This document shows, piece after piece, positions 45,928 to 54,936 of a stretch of DNA of 64,000 nucleotides. This DNA is from Chitinophagaceae bacterium (GTDB taxonomy: Bacteria; Bacteroidota; Bacteroidia; Chitinophagales; Chitinophagaceae): NCBI GenBank assembly GCA_947446645.1, contig CANFHA010000008.1, positions 62,001 to 126,000 on the forward strand. Reading direction: 5' to 3'. Each line of letters begins with the position of its first letter. Within the stretch, counting starts at the first letter, position 1. The translations under genes and the position numbers were made by a program. The notes below the pieces were generated by a model. That model searched no databases, had not been told where the DNA came from, and saw nothing but the letters and a program-made list of their open reading frames with translations.

Positions 45928-46011
45928 CCAGAGGAAAATAGTTTCACCAGGTTTTTTATAGTTTACGGGTTTGGCTTGGTGATAGGTTTATAGGGAAATT
46001 AGTAAATAAAG

Positions 46012-47578
46012 CTACTTAATAAACTTATAGCCTGCTGATAGACGGAAATAAACCGAAGACAGCGGGGCATTCACATCATAGTTACCTACTATGTTGCGGT
46101 TGACTATACTTTGCTCCATGAGCGCATCAAAAAGCCATCTGTGTGTTACTTCATACGTGAAGCCCAGCATGTAACCCACATTCAGCCGGCCAGCTGTTGA
46201 CACCTGGTAAGCGGGCCCATTGTAGTTGGATATAGGGTTTCCGGAATATTGGATACCAGGCCCAACCGGAGTAGTTACCGGTAACACAGGCGTGACTTCG
46301 GAAAAGTCTAGCGACCGTGTAACATCATGTTTTGTAAACGTATTCTCTTTAATACCCGTGAGTTTATTGTATGTGAAATTAGCACCACCATATACCGATA
46401 GCTTTTTACCAAGTTTGTACTTCACCAGTATGGGCAGTTCCAGCTCCAGGTAAGCTCCACCAGTCTTATATGACTTTATGATAGAATCATAAGTAGCAGT
46501 GTACGTGTAATTCGTGGTATAGGAGATGGTGTCAACTGTGCTGCCTATTACAGCCACGTTTGGTGTGCTGGCTCCGTTTTGCTTTGTTTGTCCACCCTCA
46601 ATCACTTTGTAGTAGGTTTGGTTATTGCCTATGCTGCGGGTGCTAAGCTGTGCATATTTTATTGCCGGCTGGGTCATCAGTGCAACTTTTGGGGAAAGGT
46701 TGTATTGCAGGTAAGGCGAAATGACATACTTTGATGCCGCGTTGCTATTAGTTCCTCTTTCATAGCCGGCCTTCATTCCAAGTTCTATCCTGTTGAACAA
46801 TGGCTTTGCAGCTGTTGCTATTTTGTCCTTTTTCGCCGCCTTAGTTTTTGCAACTTCTTTCTTTTGAAGTTGTATTGGCCTTTCCTGTTTGTTCACAGCC
46901 AGATCTTCGTTTTGGGCACCAGCATCTACTTTTTTATTGCTATTCTGATCGCCATTACCGGACGTTTCTTCAATTTGTTCAGATAGCTTCCCTGCCTTAG
47001 CTTTTCCATTCTGTTTGTCGTTCTGCTTAGCATGACCGTTTACAGACACGTTATTCTTTGTAGTTGCCGACTTACTGCGGCTACCGTTCCACTTTTGCTG
47101 ACGTGTGTCTGCGTCTTTGCTGGTAGCTGCCTTTGCTATTAGCTTTTTATCTGCAGGCGTAGCATGAGTTCCTGCGCTTGCGTTATCCGCAGCAGTAGCC
47201 GGTACATTTCGCCGTGCTCCCGTTTACTGATAGCGGCGCCGAAATGGCGTCGCCATTGGCTACTTTGCCACCTTCGGTAGTTGTGGTATTTACAGCCTGT
47301 TGCACAGGGGCTTTAGCTGCAATACTGAGCTCCGTGTTACCAGCGTTCTGGTGGCCTTTGTTCCCCAGTATTTTCTTTACGACGGGTATGCTCAGCACCG
47401 CGACCAATGATACCATGGCTATATGCCCACCCCAACGAAAGGATGGCTTTGGTGCTGAGGGGATCAATCCATCAAGCTGTTTATCCAGTGCCTCCCATAC
47501 GTCAGGTGGAGGTGTCTCCCGGTACCTGCCCAACTTTTCCCTGAAAAAGTCGTCGATATGTTTCAAATAGTTTTTCAC
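46012..47578 (-). pseudogene. anti-sigma-like anchor plus outer-membrane beta-barrel protein, frameshifted
   Basis: Two pieces belong to one gene. The first (47578-47183, 131 residues) starts MKNYLKHIDDFFREKLGRYRE, then PPPDVWEALDKQL and a membrane helix, the standard N-terminus of proteins encoded after Bacteroidota sigma genes. The second (to 46012, open from about 47220, first ATG near 47049) has a lysine- and glutamine-rich linker and a beta-barrel that ends in YFRLSAGYKFIK. The switch between frames falls at 47206-47221; losing one base of CCC (47219-47221) or TTT (47207-47209) gives NGARRNVPATAADN. As it stands the protein is truncated after 131 residues. Confidence 0.78.
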
Positions 47579-47589
47579 ACGCGCTCCAT

Positions 47590-48210
47590 TTACTTTATCA
47601 ATGCATTTATCTTTTCTTTCAGTCTTCTGCGGGCATCATTGAGGTGCCAACGGCAGTTATTCTGGTTTATATTCAGTATTTCTGCTATTTCCTTATGCGA
47701 ATAATTTTCAAAAACAAACAGGTTAAAAACCTCCCGCTGTGCATCGGGCAGGGTAGCTACTATTTTCAATAGTTCCTTATGCGACAGGTCTTCCACTGAT
47801 CCGTTGCATGACAAAATTAATGGCTTCACCGCTATGGGCCGGGTGTGCTGGTACATATACCGGAGCTTGTAGATGCGCTGTGTATCATGAAACCTTGCAT
47901 ATTCCTCTGAATTAGTGAACTGGAACCGCATGCTTACTTCTTCGTCGGTTGTTAGCTGCTCCTTTGCCTGTATTTTCAAGGCAATCATGTGCGGCGAGAT
48001 CAGATCTGCCTGGCTCACCAGCAGCAAAATGTGGAAGGCAGCATCTGCATCAATGAATACATAGGTTTCAAAAATGAGAATATTGAAATCGGTGTAGGCC
48101 ATGTCCACAAACTGCTCTACACGCTTTGTTACGAAGTCAAGGTTCTGACTTACAATCCTTTGCAACCTTGCCTCTTCATCTTCCACAAACTCATCGGTGG
48201 GCATCTTCAC
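47590..48210 (-). CDS. sigma-70-like DNA-binding protein with region 4 only
   Basis: The C-terminal 65 residues are a clear sigma region 4 (LPDAQREVFNLFVFENYSHKEIAEIL and NNCRWHLNDARRRLKEKI). The first 140 residues do not look like sigma region 2; they contain FNILIFETYVFIDADAAFHI and a mixed helical part I do not recognise. The start is GTG 48210 or ATG 48204, but the frame stays open for another 32 codons upstream without a standard start. Its stop is 11 bases before the anchor/barrel gene, the usual sigma-partner order. Confidence 0.7.
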   Translation of the reverse strand: MKMPTDEFVEDEEARLQRIVSQNLDFVTKRVEQFVDMAYTDFNILIFETYVFIDADAAFHILLLVSQADLISPHMIALKIQAKEQLTTDEEVSMRFQFTNSEEYARFHDTQRIYKLRYMYQHTRPIAVKPLILSCNGSVEDLSHKELLKIVATLPDAQREVFNLFVFENYSHKEIAEILNINQNNCRWHLNDARRRLKEKINALIK

Positions 48211-48384
48211 TTCTTCTGCTACTGTCCAGCCTGCTGGTGGGGTAATATGGCTTAAGATATTGTCTGAAACTTCTTCTATCCTGATATGCGAAATAGTGTA
48301 TGGTTATTTAAGTTTGTTAAAAAGCTTATAAAACCATGCCAGTATTCAGCGCAGGAACTGAGTGAGCAGGATAGGAACAACCAG

Positions 48385-49929
48385 CTATTCGTATTCTAAC
48401 GCGTATAAAGCGTTGTCCTGAAAAATGTAGCTGACCAGTCCGTCAGGGCGCGTCAGTACAAAATTTGTGAAGGCCCGGGCCGGGGTCGCGGCCCGCAGAG
48501 GGATAGGTGCCCACTCCGTAAAATCAGCATCGATTGAGGTCTTCATCCCTGCAGTGTAGTACCGGCCATACATTATCAGTTGACTATGTTTCCGGGTGCC
48601 GTACACGCTTCGCTCGGTATAGTCAATAGACGGAGACATAATACTTCCCTTTCGCGGCTCATAGTATTGTGTTATTACACAGCCTCCATGCATCACTTTG
48701 AGCACTCGGTTCTCATTGGGATCGTAGGTGGTTGTATCTGCTGCCGGCAGATAGGCTATATCATATTTGCACATAAACGGCCCTTTGCGGTCGTTGCCAT
48801 ACTGGTATAGCGTGAGCGGATTTCGGTTATTCGGCATAGCCAGCTGAGCCCAGGTGCGGCAGTTGGCGTCCACGACCCATTCTTCCTTCCAGTCAAATGC
48901 TGATGCTGGCTTACCAGTGGCAAGAAACTTCCGGGTTTTATAGTCATAATCCATTCTCCTGTTAACCACGCCCTCAGTACTACGAGTAAGAACAGTTACC
49001 TGATCTTTAGCAGATAGCCACTTGTAAACCTGCGGTAATCGCAGTGCAGGATATTTAACTGCATACAGGTTACTATCTCTTAGTATAGAGGTAAGGGATA
49101 CCTGGGTGTAGCGATAGGTCGTTGCAACGGTGTTACTGCTACCGAGCGAGGAGTCGTAGATCCGTTCTAACCTGCCGTTGGGGTCATATTCATATTTAAA
49201 GATCCGCTGGTTTGGCTCATAGTTGTTACAATTGTTAGCTATTGATCTATAGTCCGATTCAAGACTGGCCAACAATCCATTTTCATTAAAGACATACCTA
49301 TTGTACCACTTGGTGTTGATATTGAGCCTGCCTTTTATCTTTCCACAATAGGTGCTTGAGTAGCCCGGGTTTTCAAAATGGCTATGACCTGTGCCTGTGA
49401 CACCGATACTCACAAGTTTGCCGCCATTGCGCTGATAACCATAAGAGACAGTATCATTGCCTGCAGTTCCAGCCACTGAATCAACAGCAATCGTATTCTT
49501 TCTTAGCAGAAAGCCATCACTGTCATAATCCAGGAAGCCTTGCTCCAGCACTTTTGCCTGTGCCATAATGCTATCAAGCAACAACCCCATTCTTACAGGT
49601 AGTGTATCATCTATAAATGATGCAATTTCCGGGTAGCGCACTATATCCACCTTTTTAAATCTTACGTGATGATAACCAGTTGCGGCTATATCATTGTACC
49701 TGAGCAGCGGCAACAAACTATTTGTGAAAGAGCTTGTGTTCGTATCCCGGCTTTCCTGTGGGTTACGTGAGTAGTCTCCTAAGTAATTGCTGAGCAATCC
49801 GGTTACGTGCAGCCTTATGATCAGGCTGTCTTCCCAGCCCGCAATATAAAAAGGGCGTGCCTGTTGGCAGTAAACGGAAATTGGCAACAGCAAAACCAAT
49901 AGCAAAAGCCTGTAGAACCCGGGATACAT
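48385..49929 (-). CDS. secreted protein of unknown function
   Basis: The 514-residue protein has a signal peptide (MYPGFYRLLLLVLLLPISVYC, then QQARPFYIAG). The body has strand-and-turn repeats with YDSDGFLL, YEYDPNGRLERIYD and YDYKTRKFLATGK, similar to YD-type wrap-around proteins but too irregular to assign. ATG 49929 is chosen because TACCTTTG (49936-49943) lies six bases upstream; the frame is open further, but inside the transporter gene. Confidence 0.75.
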   Translation of the reverse strand: MYPGFYRLLLLVLLLPISVYCQQARPFYIAGWEDSLIIRLHVTGLLSNYLGDYSRNPQESRDTNTSSFTNSLLPLLRYNDIAATGYHHVRFKKVDIVRYPEIASFIDDTLPVRMGLLLDSIMAQAKVLEQGFLDYDSDGFLLRKNTIAVDSVAGTAGNDTVSYGYQRNGGKLVSIGVTGTGHSHFENPGYSSTYCGKIKGRLNINTKWYNRYVFNENGLLASLESDYRSIANNCNNYEPNQRIFKYEYDPNGRLERIYDSSLGSSNTVATTYRYTQVSLTSILRDSNLYAVKYPALRLPQVYKWLSAKDQVTVLTRSTEGVVNRRMDYDYKTRKFLATGKPASAFDWKEEWVVDANCRTWAQLAMPNNRNPLTLYQYGNDRKGPFMCKYDIAYLPAADTTTYDPNENRVLKVMHGGCVITQYYEPRKGSIMSPSIDYTERSVYGTRKHSQLIMYGRYYTAGMKTSIDADFTEWAPIPLRAATPARAFTNFVLTRPDGLVSYIFQDNALYALEYE

Positions 49930-49935
49930 TCCAAA

Positions 49936-49943
49936 CAAAGGTA
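49936..49943 (-). promoter_or_regulatory. -7 promoter box TACCTTTG
   Basis: Minus-strand TACCTTTG, six bases before ATG 49929, immediately after the stop of the transporter gene (49955). Confidence 0.65.
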
Positions 49944-49954
49944 GGGCACGTGAC

Positions 49955-51181
49955 TTATACCTCAGTATAAGCCAGAGACTTGCCAAATGTCTCTGAAAGC
50001 AGGGAGGCGGAGAGTATAGCCAGTCCCCACACGATGAAGCCAGTGACCATAAGACCGCCGGTAAGATCGAGATGAAAAACGCGCTCAAAAAACTGGTGCA
50101 GCGGGATAAGCAGCACCAGCGCTCCACGCATGAAGTTAGTTACCGTAGCTGTAACCGTTACCCGCAGATTAGTACCAAAATGCTCTGCGGTGCTTGTAAC
50201 AAACACTGAAAGATAGCCGCAGCCAAGGCCCATAAAGAAGGAGGTAATACTCAGTTGCTCTCCCTTGCCTATGCTTACGAAATGGCATATTGTTGCTACC
50301 ACGCCCATAGCCATAAACGCCAGTAGTATTTTCTTCCGGCTCCTGAATACCTGGCTCAGTATGCCGCTGGAAAGATCGCCTGCGGATATACCCACCTGGA
50401 ACAGAATGAAGCACGTAGAGAGCTTCAGCCCGACTATGTGGTGCGCTTTGGCGATCTCAGGTGAAAGGGTAATGAGCAAGCCTACGCTGTACCATATAGG
50501 AACACCCATAAGTATGCAGGCTACATATTTCAACGCCCTCTTCCGAGAGGAGAACAAAATCAATAACGATCCTCTTTTCTCGCCCAGTGTTTTTGCCTCC
50601 ATAAACATTGACGACTCAAATGAACGCAGACGCAGCACCAGCAATATACCACCTGCTATACCGGCGGCCATAAATGCATGCCGCCATGGCAACACATCGC
50701 CGATGAGCCCGGCGGTTACTGCACCAAGGGCACCGAGTGTAGCTACCAGTATAGTACCATAGCCACGCCGCTCTATGGACATACTCTCAGATACCAGCGT
50801 GATGCCTGAGCCAAGCTCACCGGCAAGCCCAACACCAGCAAGCAATCGAATGACTGCATAGGTATTGACATCGTGCACATAGGCGTTGGCAAAATTGGCG
50901 AGGGAGTAGAGAAGTATAGACCCGTACAGTACAGTTACACGTCCCTTCTTATCCGCTATTATACCGGTAATGATACCGCCTATCATCATACCAGCCATCT
51001 GTATAGAAAGTAACTTCTCGCCCGCAGTGGTGAGCTCAGTACCAGATAAACCAAGATCCCTTAGCGAAGGAATTCGGTATACATTGAACAGGAAGAGATC
51101 AAAGGCATCTATAAAGAAGCCAATGCCTGCGACAAGCACAGCAATGTTGAATGGCGAGTGGTATATTTTATCGGTGTTCAA
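49955..51181 (-). CDS. major facilitator superfamily transporter
   Basis: The 408-residue protein has about twelve membrane helices and the MFS signature between helices 2 and 3 (GIIADKKGRVTVLYGS, G-x3-D-x2-G-R). The opening FFIDAFDLFLFNVYRIPSLRDLG resembles the metabolite/proton symporter branch (D-x4-F at helix 1). The substrate cannot be told. The only standard start is TTG 51181 after an upstream TAG. Confidence 0.85.
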   Translation of the reverse strand: MNTDKIYHSPFNIAVLVAGIGFFIDAFDLFLFNVYRIPSLRDLGLSGTELTTAGEKLLSIQMAGMMIGGIITGIIADKKGRVTVLYGSILLYSLANFANAYVHDVNTYAVIRLLAGVGLAGELGSGITLVSESMSIERRGYGTILVATLGALGAVTAGLIGDVLPWRHAFMAAGIAGGILLVLRLRSFESSMFMEAKTLGEKRGSLLILFSSRKRALKYVACILMGVPIWYSVGLLITLSPEIAKAHHIVGLKLSTCFILFQVGISAGDLSSGILSQVFRSRKKILLAFMAMGVVATICHFVSIGKGEQLSITSFFMGLGCGYLSVFVTSTAEHFGTNLRVTVTATVTNFMRGALVLLIPLHQFFERVFHLDLTGGLMVTGFIVWGLAILSASLLSETFGKSLAYTEV

Positions 51182-51257
51182 GCAGTTCTTACTGATGAAT
51201 ATAACGGACTATCATAACTGCATACTGAACAATTGAATACAATCCCGAAGCTATGCA

Positions 51258-51782
51258 TTAACCCTGTACTGTTTTGAAGGAGGCAATAAACTTATCGGCG
51301 CTGATGGGTATCCCTGTTTTGAGACCAAAAATGGTAATTAGGGAATACTTGTATTTGTTTATCAGGTAGATGCGATCCTTGCCTGTGTACTCATCGGTAA
51401 CAAAAGTAAACTCGATGTAGGGAGTTGGGCCAAGATTGGTTTCCAGTGTGGTTACCTTAATGGCGTTCATGCCGGCTGTGGCACCATCGCGCTCGTTTTC
51501 CAGTATCTGCTTAATGGTCTGATCCTTGGGGTAGAATGTGCGCATGTCTATCCAGCCTGCCATGTACACTTCGCTCTCAGAGGCGGCGTAGGTAGCAATG
51601 TTTACTTTAAAGATAACACCATCGTCTGTGCGGTCGTCTTGCGAACTTTCTTCAGGGGTGCCGGGGAATTCTACAACAAAATGACCTTCAGCCGACGTAT
51701 ACTTTACCCCATCACCCTTAGGCCTGAAGCCGGAGAACAAAACCACAATTGCCAGCAGCGGAATAAATGCGAACCTTTTCAT
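51258..51782 (-). CDS. exported protein of unknown function
   Basis: The 174-residue protein has a signal peptide (MKRFAFIPLLAIVVLFSGFR) and a compact domain (KYTSAEGHFVVEFPGTPEES, then YIEFTFVTDEYTGKDRIYLINKY, interrupted for reading) that resembles small exported domains annotated only as hypothetical in Bacteroidota. It shares strand with the MFS gene 76 bases downstream. Confidence 0.75.
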   Translation of the reverse strand: MKRFAFIPLLAIVVLFSGFRPKGDGVKYTSAEGHFVVEFPGTPEESSQDDRTDDGVIFKVNIATYAASESEVYMAGWIDMRTFYPKDQTIKQILENERDGATAGMNAIKVTTLETNLGPTPYIEFTFVTDEYTGKDRIYLINKYKYSLITIFGLKTGIPISADKFIASFKTVQG

Positions 51783-52256
51783 GATACCCTGGTTAAACGG
51801 TTGAAAGAGAGAAAGTAACTGATTTCCTTATTTCAAAAATACATTAAATAACAAGATAGTGTTGTCGTCGCTCCGGGTATTTTAATTGCGCTTGCAGCAA
51901 TTGAACAACCGAGTGTAAATTTATTATTGCACAGATTGTGATTGAAAATCAACACTATAGCTCCGATTCTTTGCACACTTGTACAACTTTGAAATTGCGG
52001 GTTTCCGCGGGAAATTTCCGGTACCGGAAATTCAATTTTACGCAGATGCGATTGCGGATTTACTTCTGGTTTTTGCGGTTCAAAACAAGTGCTTCATCCT
52101 GTAAATAAGTTTACCTGCCGGCAATGTTTTTTCTCAAAATAAAATGGCTATGTTGCGTTTTAAAATACATTTTAAGACCACAATTAGTGTGCCGAAGTGG
52201 GTGGTGGCATGGATGAGATTTCCACAAATTTTGGGAGTGGGGAGGGTGGGCTTTGG

Positions 52257-52300
52257 GCGGGCTGTAAGGGACTACTTTCGAACTTTTTTGTCGAGGATTT
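52257..52300. repeat. tRNA-end-like repeat, copy A1
   Basis: GCGGGCTGTAAGGGACTACT, then TTCGAAC and GAGGATTT, matches 53262-53305 in 38 of 44 positions. Its pattern (GCGG, AAGGG, TTCGAAC) resembles the inverted 3' end of a tRNA gene. Confidence 0.6.
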
Positions 52301-52477
52301 AAAGAATATTGAGAATTTTTAGATTGTGAGGAAAAGATTCTCAGTTAGTGTTTCGGAGGCGAACACTTTGGCATTTTTGTAACGCAACGACTATTCGCAT
52401 TTCAAGGACTCGTGACAGATTATTTTACAACTGCCGACAGTATACTTTAAACAGTAGTACGATATTGATATACCCCG

Positions 52478-52485
52478 TAATTTTG
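52478..52485 (+). promoter_or_regulatory. -7 promoter box TAATTTTG
   Basis: TAATTTTG lies four bases before the ATG at 52490. Confidence 0.6.
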
Positions 52486-52489
52486 ATAG

Positions 52490-53119
52490 ATGAGTACAAT
52501 GCCTACAAAAAACGAAGATCATAAACTACCTATTTCTTATGCTGTAGGCTATATGCTGAAAGTGATAAAATCAGGCAAGCGAATAAATAAATTTAAAGAT
52601 GAGTTTAATGCTATTAAGCACGGTGACTATGATATGTTCCTTGATTACATTAAGGAACCAGAGCCATTTATGGTGCAATGGAGCCGTGGTGTAATAAAAA
52701 CGGACAATTTTTCTCAGCGAGCTGGTGACTGCGATTTTGTAATGATGGTTAGGGCAGAACCTTCAATATCAAAGTTCTTAAAGACCTGCTTTGCAGAGTA
52801 TGGCAGTATTACGGATGCCGATCTTCCTGACCCAATTTTTATGAAGTGTGCAGCTTTTGAAATTTCCTTACGAAATCACAATAACAACATACGAGCTTCA
52901 AAAAACATTCCCTGGGAGAAAAAAGATTTGGTTGATGTGATAGACGAATTGTGTGTTTATAGGAATATCCCTGAAGCTGATAAAAACATACTACAGGATG
53001 GAAGAAAATTTCTCAATCGGATAAAGCATAAGCCAACCGCTACTTCTTGGTCTAATGGAATCACAAAGTTTAATGTGGCATGGACTGTACGAAACAAGTA
53101 TTTAATACAATTGGTATGA
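52490..53119 (+). CDS. orphan protein in a repeat-framed module
   Basis: I do not recognise this 209-residue protein. It has no signal peptide or membrane helix, and is helical in the second half, ending in DGRKFLNRIKHKPTATSW. The R-x4/6-H arrangement near that end is a weak HEPN-like hint only. The start at 52490 is supported by the -7 box four bases upstream. It lies between copies A1 and A2 of the tRNA-end-like repeat. Confidence 0.65.
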   Translation: MSTMPTKNEDHKLPISYAVGYMLKVIKSGKRINKFKDEFNAIKHGDYDMFLDYIKEPEPFMVQWSRGVIKTDNFSQRAGDCDFVMMVRAEPSISKFLKTCFAEYGSITDADLPDPIFMKCAAFEISLRNHNNNIRASKNIPWEKKDLVDVIDELCVYRNIPEADKNILQDGRKFLNRIKHKPTATSWSNGITKFNVAWTVRNKYLIQLV

Positions 53120-53208
53120 CCAGTTTAGGCTTTTTTCGGTAAAGTATTTTAGTTATTGATATTTGGCTATATCCTCGTTGGCTCAAGTGTTTTCTTCTTG
53201 TAACGCCT

Positions 53209-53305
53209 AAGGGGACATTTCGAACGACAAAACCCGCTCCTCGCGCGGGTTTTCCTTTCAAGCGGGCTGTAAGGGACAACTTTCGAACTATTTAATGGAG
53301 GATCT
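53209..53305. repeat. hairpin repeat B1 plus tRNA-end-like repeat A2
   Basis: B1 (53209-53265) contains ACCCGC-tcctc-GCGGGT, a terminator-like hairpin, and matches 54028-54084 in about 46 of 57 positions. A2 (53262-53305) follows at once and matches A1. Confidence 0.65.
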
Positions 53306-53363
53306 GAAGGCGATATATTATTTTCACCATGATTTTTTATAAAATTTCAAAGTTGATGCGATT

Positions 53364-54011
53364 ATGGGTTTAGATGTCTGCCATTACAAATTAACTCTTA
53401 ATCCAGATGATAGGAACAATTATCTGGAAACTGAAGGTTGGGATGCAAGTTCGTGCAATTTACCCTTAGATACTTTCACATCGTATATTCAAGACATTCC
53501 CTCGGTGGAGTTTAATAAATATATTTTAGTTATTGAGGACAAGCGGCACCTTGATAAAATAGATAAGGGGATTCTAGAGTCTGCCGTACAGGTATACACA
53601 GGATCGGCAATTGAAAAAGTAAAAGATAAAATAGAGGAATTTATTCTAAGCCAGAGATTGGATAAATTGGAAAGGCAGTATCTCACTTGCGAAAGTTCAG
53701 GATCAAACAGTGAATCCAACTGTACTTATCAATCAATAAGCTTCGCCGAAAATACGATTGTGCAAGGTTTCTACTATAACGAAGTAGGATACCAACGAAA
53801 AGGGATGAGTAATGATTTTTATGCAAAATTCAAGGGGTATGAATTTTATGGAAAAAAAGAAGATTTCGAAAATGCTTTAAAGTGTGTTGGTGATGAATGG
53901 TACATTGAAAAATGGGGACAAGAAGTTGTCAATAAAATGCGGGAGGATTTTAGAAGGGATTTTGTGGACTCGTTTGAATTTGGTTTAAGTCTCTTATATC
54001 CAAGTTTCTAG
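53364..54011 (+). CDS. orphan protein in a repeat-framed module
   Basis: The 215-residue protein starts MGLDVCHYKLTLNPDDRNNY, a start seen in short cytoplasmic proteins of Bacteroidota accessory regions, but I do not know its function. It is mixed helical and acidic in the middle, with FSYIQDIP-like and KGYEFYGKKEDFENAL segments, and has no export signal. It is framed by B1/A2 upstream and B2 plus tRNA end downstream. Confidence 0.65.
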   Translation: MGLDVCHYKLTLNPDDRNNYLETEGWDASSCNLPLDTFTSYIQDIPSVEFNKYILVIEDKRHLDKIDKGILESAVQVYTGSAIEKVKDKIEEFILSQRLDKLERQYLTCESSGSNSESNCTYQSISFAENTIVQGFYYNEVGYQRKGMSNDFYAKFKGYEFYGKKEDFENALKCVGDEWYIEKWGQEVVNKMREDFRRDFVDSFEFGLSLLYPSF

Positions 54012-54027
54012 TTGTGCAGGACTATCC

Positions 54028-54084
54028 AAGGGGACACTTCAAACGACAAAACCCGCACTCAGCGCGGGTTTCAATTTTCAGCGG
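54028..54084. repeat. hairpin repeat, copy B2
   Basis: Matches B1 (53209-53265). It contains CCCGC-actca-GCGCGGG, a terminator-like hairpin, and joins directly to the tRNA-end fragment. Confidence 0.65.
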
Positions 54085-54104
54085 AGAGAAGGGGATTCGA
54101 ACCT
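54081..54104 (-). other. fragment like the 3' end of a tRNA-Ser gene
   Basis: On the minus strand GGTTCGAATCCCCTTCTCTC and CGC match the T arm and acceptor end of a serine tRNA. No anticodon or D arm lies upstream, so only the 3' end is present. This is how an attachment site looks after integration into a tRNA gene. Confidence 0.5.
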
Positions 54105-54124
54105 GATATGAATAGTAGGCTAAA

Positions 54125-54580
54125 TTACCACTTAATACTCCCCTTTATATCCTGCCGACCCTGGTAGCTGACGGGTACTTTTTTATAGATGCCGTGTTTG
54201 CCGGCCTTTATGGAGCCGGAGAGCTTTATCTCCACATCGCTGCTTATAAGCAACTGAAGCGCATTGGGAAGTACATTTTTCAGGTCTACATTCAGCATTA
54301 CCGGCAGGGCAAAAGTATCGAGCCGGGGGATGGTGCAACTTTCATCTACCTGCATTTTGCCAAGGCTCCTGCCATTCAGAAAAACGTCTACATCCGCATC
54401 CTTCAGCTTCATGCCGTACCTGTTGGGGTTGAACATGTTTATGTCCAGGCACATCTGGGTCTGCAGGCCGTTTTGCTTCAGGCGAAAGTTTTGTACGTTC
54501 TGGTATACCAGCTCTTTTGGCGCGCTGCATGAGCATGCGAAGAGGATGACCAGCAAGGGAAACAAACTGATGTACTTCAT
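54125..54580 (-). CDS. LEA14-like lipoprotein
   Basis: The 151-residue protein (ATG 54580) has a lipobox-type signal (LLVILFACSC) and a LEA type 2 domain: LDINMFNPNRYGMKLKDADV, then FLNGRSLGK and VPVSYQGRQDIKG. LEA14-type domains are often found on stress or surface proteins. The frame is open to 54622, but the export signal starts at 54580. Confidence 0.78.
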   Translation of the reverse strand: MKYISLFPLLVILFACSCSAPKELVYQNVQNFRLKQNGLQTQMCLDINMFNPNRYGMKLKDADVDVFLNGRSLGKMQVDESCTIPRLDTFALPVMLNVDLKNVLPNALQLLISSDVEIKLSGSIKAGKHGIYKKVPVSYQGRQDIKGSIKW

Positions 54581-54622
54581 AGTTTTATGTCTTTTCAAGG
54601 GCTTTTTTGTTGTATGGATCAA

Positions 54623-54936
54623 TATTTCACTTATACCAAATGGAGAATAAAAATACGCGCGATGCTCTGAACGCGTCTGACGGCTGGAAGCCGTACTGAC
54701 GCTAATGACGATGCTTATTTTAAAAGGCTAATCAGTGCTACAACTGATAGTAGTGCAATTAATACAATAATAACCATTTCGCGTCATAATTGGTTTGTAA
54801 GAATATCATAAACATTGCAGGCCATTTGTAGCAACGAGGTGGATGGTTATGCAGCCCCACGGCTGTGTTGTGTACCCTTGGGCGGAGAGATGCCGCCCTT
54901 GCAGGGCTGAGTGTTGTTCAGGCCACCAATTACTTG
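54623..54936. repeat. gene-free stretch with several hairpins
   Basis: It holds ACGGCT-gga-AGCCGT at 54680-54694 and a triple-hairpin element at 54852-54907: CAGCC/GGCTG, GGGCGG/CCGCCC and GCCCT/AGGGC in a row. The last resembles interspersed GC-rich repeats of Bacteroidota. No gene is visible. Confidence 0.45.

Larger units (their letters stand above)
51783..52489. other. 707-base intergenic region without a gene
   Basis: I find no coding frame or RNA gene here. It holds a perfect 20-bp palindrome, AATTTCCGGTACCGGAAATT, at 52013-52032, the first copy of a tRNA-end-like repeat at 52257-52300 and a promoter for the next gene. G-rich stretches lie at 52215-52260. Confidence 0.6.

Noticed and set aside
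45759-45947. Small 62-codon gene on the minus strand
   Set aside because: It overlaps the start of the 837-residue surface protein in another frame and has no protein-like features; its first part may only mark a frameshift.
51840-52480. Structured non-coding RNA such as 6S RNA or tmRNA
   Set aside because: Palindromes are present, but I could not find the conserved parts of either RNA; a covariance search would be needed.
53209-54104. Integron with attC sites
   Set aside because: The repeats lack a convincing GTTRRRY core pair and no integron integrase is present; tRNA-end repeats explain them better.
54081-54170. Possible complete tRNA-Ser gene on the minus strand
   Set aside because: Only the T arm and acceptor end are present; the sequence upstream shows no anticodon or D arm and soon enters the LEA14-like gene.
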